Part shown: one piece after another, positions 58,146 through 64,000 of the stretch | How positions within the stretch are numbered: position 1 is the first letter of the stretch | Layout: every line of letters begins with the position of its first letter | From: Mycobacterium sp. | GTDB taxonomy: Bacteria; Actinomycetota; Actinomycetes; Mycobacteriales; Mycobacteriaceae | Direction: 5' to 3' | Length of the DNA: 64,000 nt | Assembly (NCBI GenBank): GCA_025966225.1 | Contig: JAOPVI010000386.1 | Coordinates: forward strand, 1-64,000 | The notes under the pieces: model-generated | Databases searched by the model: none | Seen by the model: the letters and a program-made list of their open reading frames with translations, nothing else | Told to the model about the DNA's origin: nothing | Program-made: the position numbers and the translations under genes

Positions 58146-59207
58146 TCAGCTTCCGCCGCTGGCCGCCGCGAGCTTCGCCGGATCCGACGTCACTTCGTCG
58201 ATGATCGTGTGGATGAACCGCATCTTCTCGAGCACCTTTGCCGGCAGTACGAACGGGTACAGGTCGTCGTGGCCCATTGACCTGTTGACCATGTTGAGCG
58301 CCCAGGACAACGGCAGCCACATCTCGATTATGGCGTCAAACCCACTGGGCCCCAGGCTCCTTCGTTCGAACGTCGCCGAGGAAGGCGCGAACCCGAAGGC
58401 CGCGGCGGTGTCAAGCGTGTCGCGGATGTGGAGATAGTGGGCGAACGTCTCCGCCCAGTCCTCGGCGGGATGCATGGTGGCGTAGGACGAGACGTAGTTG
58501 GACTCCCACCCCGGCGGCGCGCCCTGGCCGTAGTGCCGGTCGAGTGCGGCCTGGTAGTCGGCTTCGGAATCGCCGAACAGTTCTCGGGCCGTCTGCTGAT
58601 ACTGAGGCGCGGTGTCGACGAGTCGGTAGAAGTAGTAGTGCCCGATCTCGTGACGGAAGTGTCCGAGCAGGGTGCGGTACGGCTCGTCCATCGCGATGCG
58701 TAGTTGCTCGCGGTGGACGTCGTCGCCCTCGGCGAGGTCGAGCGTGATGACGCCGTTCTCGTGGCCGGTGAAGACCTTCTCGAACTCACTGGACAACAGG
58801 TCGAAGGCCAGGCCGTAGTTCGGGTCTTCGTCGCGTCCCACGATGGGAAGTTTGAGGTCGACCAACTCGACTATGAGCCGACGCTTGGCTTTCTCGGCGG
58901 TGGCAAAGGATGCCATGGCTCGCTTGTCGGCGTCGCTCGGCCTGGTGCGGGTGAGCGCACATGACGTACACAGCCTGGGCACCGGAGCGACCCTGACCAG
59001 CCAATTGCATTCGGCCGCATGGAGGTTCGCGCACAGCCGGTATTCGCTGGCGTCAACGGCGCCGCCGTGCTCGCTCTCGGCACCCGATGCGATGACCAGG
59101 AACGCCATGTCGTCGATCGAGAACCCGAGCTTGCTCTTGCAGTTCAGACAAACCGAGTTCTCGAAGGCCAGGTGCTGGCCGCAGTTGGGACAGATGAAGT
59201 CACGCAC
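58146..59207 (-). CDS. Putative zinc-binding metallopeptidase with N-terminal zinc ribbon
   Basis: FICPNCGQHLAFENSVCLNCKS; HEIGHYYFYRLVD zincin motif. Confidence 0.87.
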   Translation of the reverse strand: MRDFICPNCGQHLAFENSVCLNCKSKLGFSIDDMAFLVIASGAESEHGGAVDASEYRLCANLHAAECNWLVRVAPVPRLCTSCALTRTRPSDADKRAMASFATAEKAKRRLIVELVDLKLPIVGRDEDPNYGLAFDLLSSEFEKVFTGHENGVITLDLAEGDDVHREQLRIAMDEPYRTLLGHFRHEIGHYYFYRLVDTAPQYQQTARELFGDSEADYQAALDRHYGQGAPPGWESNYVSSYATMHPAEDWAETFAHYLHIRDTLDTAAAFGFAPSSATFERRSLGPSGFDAIIEMWLPLSWALNMVNRSMGHDDLYPFVLPAKVLEKMRFIHTIIDEVTSDPAKLAAASGGS

Positions 59208-60129
59208 GGAGGATCCCTCCATCGAAAGGCGCCACGTCGACGGACACGTCGATCTTGCTGCTCTCGGAGTCGGTGTAAATGATGCCGCGCAACGGCGGGA
59301 CGTCGGCGTAGTCACGGCCGAACCCGACAACCACGTACCGCTCGTCGACCAACTGGTCGTTGGTCGGGTCGAACCCGAGCCATTGATTTTGCGGCGTCCA
59401 CACCGAGGCCCAGGCGTGTGTCGCGTCGATCCCGACCATGCGTTCCTTTCCAGGAGGCGGGTCCGTCGCGAGATAGCCGGAGACGTAGCTGGCGGCGAGA
59501 CCATTGGCGCGCAGGCAAGCGATCGCGAGCCGGGCGAAATCCTGACATACCCCCTCGCCTGCCGCCAAAACTTCAACGACCTGGGTAGAGACCGTGGTCG
59601 AGCCCGAGCGATAGGTGAAGTCGTGGTTGATCCTGGAGTTCAGATCTCTGAGCACCTCGATCAAGGGCCGCTCGGGTTGGAAGCTCGGGGCGGCGTACGC
59701 GCGCACGGCGTCGGTGATCTCCGGCGACTGCAGATCGAGCACGAACTCGGTGGCCAACGCACCGTCCGGACCCACCGGGCGAGCGATCTCCCATGGCGCC
59801 AAGGCCGACCCGGCGGCATAGAGCTCGACGGGAGGTGGATCCACCTCGACCACCGAGTGACTGGTGACGGTCAGGCTGCGATGCCGTTCGGTCACGTGAA
59901 AGTAGGAGCTGATGTTGCCGTAGCCGTCGCGGCTGGTGGAACTGTCCGCAGCTTCGGGCTCGATGACGAGCTCGTGCGACAGGCAGCGTTGCCGCGCGGA
60001 GTCACGCGGCGTCAGGAAGCCCCGGCCGTATGAGCTGGTGACGTCGTCGGAGTACCGGTACAGGGTGCGGTGGGTGACCTCGTAGCTCCGCCCACCGACA
60101 GCCAAGGGCCCGTCGCCGTTATATCCCAT
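59200..60129 (-). CDS. Transglutaminase-like cysteine protease-fold protein
   Basis: YEVTHRTLYRYSDDVTSSYGRGFLTPRD; GEGVCQDFARLAIACLRANGLAASYVSGYL; DATHAWASVW. Confidence 0.92.
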   Translation of the reverse strand: MGYNGDGPLAVGGRSYEVTHRTLYRYSDDVTSSYGRGFLTPRDSARQRCLSHELVIEPEAADSSTSRDGYGNISSYFHVTERHRSLTVTSHSVVEVDPPPVELYAAGSALAPWEIARPVGPDGALATEFVLDLQSPEITDAVRAYAAPSFQPERPLIEVLRDLNSRINHDFTYRSGSTTVSTQVVEVLAAGEGVCQDFARLAIACLRANGLAASYVSGYLATDPPPGKERMVGIDATHAWASVWTPQNQWLGFDPTNDQLVDERYVVVGFGRDYADVPPLRGIIYTDSESSKIDVSVDVAPFDGGILRA

Positions 60130-60183
60130 GTCGCTGCGCTCCTGCCCTCCGGCCAGAAATCCCGGGTCGCTGCGCTCCTGCCC
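60130..60183 (-). repeat. Family-B repeat, two tandem copies (60130-60147 and 60166-60183)
   Basis: GTCGCTGCGCTCCTGCCC twice, same orientation, 36-nt period. Confidence 0.8.
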
Positions 60184-60189
60184 TCCGAA

Positions 60190-62871
60190 TCACGGCACCA
60201 TCCTCCGCTCATCCGGTCCCCACAGCGGCTGCATGCCGCCCGGCAGCGAAAGATGCGTCGAGGTAATGAGTTTCGACAAGTCTCGGAGATCCGAATGCAT
60301 GCCGTCGAGCAGGTCGGCGAGTTCGGCCCGCGTACCGTCGGCAGCGACGACCTCGAGGTCAGCCGGGTCAAGTCTGCGCAGCCTCGCGGCGACGTCGTCG
60401 ACGAGTCGTTCGGGCCGCGACGACCCCGACGACGACGGCAGGGCCTTGAGGTCGGCCCGCAAACGCTCGAACTGGTAGGCCAGCGAGCGCGGGTTCTCCT
60501 CGTCGAACAACACGAGGTCGGCCACCGCGGCGACGCTGATGCTGCCGAGGGTGCGCCTGCGGTAGATGATCGACGACTCGCAGGCCACCAGCGTCGACTC
60601 CGTGATCGTTTGTTCCGCACCGGGGTTGCGTACCGTCGTCAGGGTCGCACGCAGCAACGCCGTCAGCCAGATTCCTCGCTCGATGCGCTTGCCGATGTCC
60701 ATCACCGTCCAGCCGACGTCCTGCACCATCGACTCCGCGGCCACGCCGGACAGCGCCAGCATTCCTGCGAGCGTCTGACTGTGCGCGGCCGCGAGATAGG
60801 CCTCGCCCTCCGAATTGGAATCGGGGGGCAGACCTCGTGATTGCAGGACCGCGCGCTCGACTGCGGCCAGCACCATCCACGTGTCGTTGGACATCTGGTC
60901 GCGAACGGCCCTGGCAGCCGACCCGAGTCGCTCGACCGATTGAGCCAGTGCGCCCGACCGATGGCGATCTGCGGTCAGCGACCACAGCGTCGTCGGTGCG
61001 GTCGCGACCAGCTCAGCGGCGTCCGCGTCGGCGCCGGTGCCGGTGCCGGTGATCTGGCCAAGGGCCGTCAGCAACACCGGCACGCATTCACTGCCGGGAA
61101 GTTCGCGCCGGTAGCGGAATTCGTGATAGCGCTCGCGGGTGACGTTGAGCAGCCTGGCCGTACTCTCCGCGCGTTCGGAGTAGCGCCCGAGCCAGAACAG
61201 ATCGGACAGCACGCGCGGCGAGCTGACCGCGCGAGTCGGGCTCGGCGTCATCGGAGCGGGAAGACCGGCCGACAGTTCCAGGGTCGGAGTCGGAGTGCGT
61301 TCGGCCGTGACGCGGGTGGGGGTGCGAACCCAGATATCCTTTGCCGCAATGGTATTGAGTTTGTACGCCGCGGCACCCGGAGCCAACAGGTAGCCCAGCC
61401 CACCGATCATCGGGGCGTAGCCACCACGTTGGGCGACGGTGAACAACCGCATGCCAAAGCTACCCGCCGACAGTCCGCTTGGGTGGTAGTCCGTTGGGGC
61501 CGAGGAGAACTGAGGCAGCTCCTGGCCGACCCACTGCCACGGCGACGCGCCGATGCGGGCGGCCAACTCTTCGCGCTGCGATGCCGACAACGTGGGCCCG
61601 ACGAGCGCGTCGCCCCCGTTGACGGGCCTGATCAGCAGTGTCGACAGATGGGTCAGCAGATGTGATCGTTCGACGTCGATACCGCCCCAATACAGCGGGG
61701 CGGTCTGCAACAACGGCGTCTCACCGAGCAGCCGGTCGGCCAGCTCGGGCAGAAACCGCAGCAGCCCAGGGCTTTCCAGCACACCACTGCCCAGCGTGTT
61801 GACCACGGTGACCGCTCCGCGGCGCAACGCCTCGACGAGTCCGACGACACCCAGCCGCGAGTTCGCCCTCAGATCGAGTGGGTCGGCGTATTCGGCGTCG
61901 ACGCGTCGTAGCACCACGTCGACCCGCTTGAGCGTGCCGAGCGAGCGCATCCACAGCTTGCCGTCCCGCACCACCAGATCAGCGCTCTCGACCAGTGGGA
62001 AACCCAGCACGCTCGCCAGATATGCCTGGTCGAACGCGGTCTCGGAATATATGCCTGGACTGAGCACCACCACGACCGGTTCCTCGGCGGCGTCGGGAGC
62101 GGCGTCGATGAGCGCCAGCCGCAACGCTTGCGCCCACGGCGATGCGGGCCGAGGGGCGATGCGCTCGTAGAGGTCGGGGATGGCGTGTGCGACCACACGG
62201 CGATCGGCCAGCGCGTATCCGGCCCCCGACGGCGCCTGGGTCCAGTCGGCGTTGACGACGAACTCCCCCGCGCCGTTGCGGCTGACGTCGCAACCGTGCA
62301 GGAAGAGCTGATGCCGGCCGGGCACCTCGATTCCGCGGGCGGCGCGCACGTAGCCGGGATGGGCGAACAGCAGCTGGGCGGGCAGTACTCCGCTGGTGAT
62401 CGAGCGGCGCGCACCATAGAGGTCGGTGAGCACGGCATCCAGCAGTCGGGACCGTTGCACGAGGCCGGACTCCAGGGTGTCCCAATCGGCTGACGAGATC
62501 ACCAACGGGAGTGCGTCGAGATGCCACGGACCGGGCACCGCCGTCCCGTCACCGTTGGTGACGGCGTCGCCGTGGGGGTCCACTTGGACGTAGGTGATGC
62601 CATCGTTGTCGACGAGGCCGCGCACGACCGTGCGCAGTCGATTCAGCCCGCCGCGTCCGCGCTCGCCAACGCATTCGGCCAGTTCCTGCCAGGCGGGCCG
62701 CACGGTGCCGACGGCGTCGACGAATTCGTCATACCCGGTGCCGGACCCGCCACGAAGCTCGAACAGGGTGTCCTGAGCACGTGCCGTCCGGTAGTGCATC
62801 AGCACGTTGTCGGTGTCTGGCCCGACGGCAGGATTGGGCTCCGGAGGGCCGCTAGCGCGAAGGACCATCAA
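60190..62871 (-). CDS. Circularly permuted type-2 ATP-grasp protein fused to alpha-E domain
   Basis: GPWHLDALPLVISSADWDTLESGLVQRSRLLDAVLTDLYG; LSDLFWLGRYSERAESTARLL. Confidence 0.92.
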   Translation of the reverse strand: MMVLRASGPPEPNPAVGPDTDNVLMHYRTARAQDTLFELRGGSGTGYDEFVDAVGTVRPAWQELAECVGERGRGGLNRLRTVVRGLVDNDGITYVQVDPHGDAVTNGDGTAVPGPWHLDALPLVISSADWDTLESGLVQRSRLLDAVLTDLYGARRSITSGVLPAQLLFAHPGYVRAARGIEVPGRHQLFLHGCDVSRNGAGEFVVNADWTQAPSGAGYALADRRVVAHAIPDLYERIAPRPASPWAQALRLALIDAAPDAAEEPVVVVLSPGIYSETAFDQAYLASVLGFPLVESADLVVRDGKLWMRSLGTLKRVDVVLRRVDAEYADPLDLRANSRLGVVGLVEALRRGAVTVVNTLGSGVLESPGLLRFLPELADRLLGETPLLQTAPLYWGGIDVERSHLLTHLSTLLIRPVNGGDALVGPTLSASQREELAARIGASPWQWVGQELPQFSSAPTDYHPSGLSAGSFGMRLFTVAQRGGYAPMIGGLGYLLAPGAAAYKLNTIAAKDIWVRTPTRVTAERTPTPTLELSAGLPAPMTPSPTRAVSSPRVLSDLFWLGRYSERAESTARLLNVTRERYHEFRYRRELPGSECVPVLLTALGQITGTGTGADADAAELVATAPTTLWSLTADRHRSGALAQSVERLGSAARAVRDQMSNDTWMVLAAVERAVLQSRGLPPDSNSEGEAYLAAAHSQTLAGMLALSGVAAESMVQDVGWTVMDIGKRIERGIWLTALLRATLTTVRNPGAEQTITESTLVACESSIIYRRRTLGSISVAAVADLVLFDEENPRSLAYQFERLRADLKALPSSSGSSRPERLVDDVAARLRRLDPADLEVVAADGTRAELADLLDGMHSDLRDLSKLITSTHLSLPGGMQPLWGPDERRMVP

Positions 62872-64000
62872 CGCAGAACGGTACGCACCCGGCGCATGTC
62901 CAGGATGCCCGGCGCGCCGACATCCGTGGACTGGCGCGCCTGCTTCTCGCGGATGTCGGACATGTCGACCTTGCCTGGGGTGAATCCCGTCGCCTCGAAC
63001 CGGCTACCGCGGCGCGACTCGGCCTCCACTGCGTTGACGGGCGGCTTCTCGTACGCCAGCCCGCCCGGATGCGAGACGTGGTACGTGCACCCACCGCGCG
63101 AGGTTCCAGAGGACAGGTCGACGAGCTCGAAGCGCAGCGGCGCGTCCACGGTGATGGTGGGGTGAAGCGCGCTCGGCGGTTGCCACGCGCGGAAGCGCAC
63201 GCCGCCGACTTGGATGTCCGATTTGTCGGTGGCCAGCAGCGGTATCGGCTCGCCGTTGCAGGTGACCACGTACCGGTGTCTGTCGGCGCCGATGGTCCGC
63301 ACCTGGATGCGCTCGATGGACGAGTCGACGTACCGAGCGGTCCCGCCCGCGGTGGATTCCTCGCCGAGCACGTTCCATTGTTCGATGGCGCCGCGCAGTT
63401 CGAGCTCCACCCCGTCGAACACGGCGGTGCCGATTCGCGGGAACCGGAATTCGGTGAACGGGTCCAGCCAGCTCGTATCGAACTCGAATCCGTGGGCCCG
63501 CAGATCCGCGGCGACGTCGGAGATGTCTTGAATGATGAAGTGCGGCAACAGGTATCGACCGTGCAGGTTGTCGCCATGGCGGATCAGCGGGGCTCGCAGG
63601 GGCTCGTCCCAGAATCGGGCCACCAGGGCTCGCACCAGCAGCGACTGCACCATCGCCATCTGGAAGTGCGGCGGCATCTCGAACCCGCGCAGGTCCAGCA
63701 GGCCGAGTCGCCCCCTGGCGCTGTCGGGGCTGTACAGCTTGTCGATGCAGAACTCGGCACGGTGCGTGTTGCCGGTGATGTCGGTCAGCAGATGACGAAG
63801 TGCGCGATCGGTGATCCACGGCTTGGCCGCGGAGGGCTGGAGCGGGGCGACTCGGGATTTCGATGGAGCGGAACCGCTTGTCAGGCGATCGATCTCGGCG
63901 AACGCGATTTCCAGCTCGTAGAGCGACTCGCTTCGACCCTCGTCGACGCGCGGCGCCTGCGAGGTGGTGCCGATGAATCGGCCCGAGAACAGGTACGACA
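62868..64000 (-). CDS. DUF2126 transglutaminase-family protein, C-terminal part (gene continues beyond window)
   Basis: DITGNTHRAEFCIDKLYSPDSARGRLGLLDLRGFEMPPHFQMAMVQSLLVRALVARFWDEPLRAPLIRHGDNLHGRYLLPHFI. Confidence 0.92.
   Translation of the reverse strand, partial: SYLFSGRFIGTTSQAPRVDEGRSESLYELEIAFAEIDRLTSGSAPSKSRVAPLQPSAAKPWITDRALRHLLTDITGNTHRAEFCIDKLYSPDSARGRLGLLDLRGFEMPPHFQMAMVQSLLVRALVARFWDEPLRAPLIRHGDNLHGRYLLPHFIIQDISDVAADLRAHGFEFDTSWLDPFTEFRFPRIGTAVFDGVELELRGAIEQWNVLGEESTAGGTARYVDSSIERIQVRTIGADRHRYVVTCNGEPIPLLATDKSDIQVGGVRFRAWQPPSALHPTITVDAPLRFELVDLSSGTSRGGCTYHVSHPGGLAYEKPPVNAVEAESRRGSRFEATGFTPGKVDMSDIREKQARQSTDVGAPGILDMRRVRTVLR

Overview
High-GC actinobacterial (Mycobacterium/Mycolicibacterium-like) chromosomal window, mostly housekeeping. 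On the minus strand I recognise ribD-rpe-rsmB-fmt-lemA-DUF2207-priA, metK-coaBC-rpoZ-gmk-mihF, pyrF-carB-carA-(PH-like)-pyrC-pyrB-pyrR, nusB-efp-pepQ, aroQ-aroB-aroK-aroC, aroE-mltG-ruvX-alaS and rarA. The right end carries a collinear DUF2126 / circularly permuted ATP-grasp+alpha-E / transglutaminase / zinc-metallopeptidase cluster of unknown function. No CRISPR array, rRNA, tRNA, prophage or transposase was recognised. The less ordinary material is: (1) short dispersed repeats at operon junctions, one of which supplies stop or start codons of neighbouring genes and another of which encodes the same GGQERSD peptide in unrelated proteins; (2) gene decay, namely ORFs interrupted by a single TGA, a monooxygenase with three mutually compensating frameshifts, and SDR, VOC and YdeI fragments; (3) several palindromes and hairpins, including a PyrR-binding-loop-like element directly upstream of the pyrR ribosome-binding site; (4) the ATP-grasp/transglutaminase cluster. 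All family names come from reading motifs in the translations. No database search was run.
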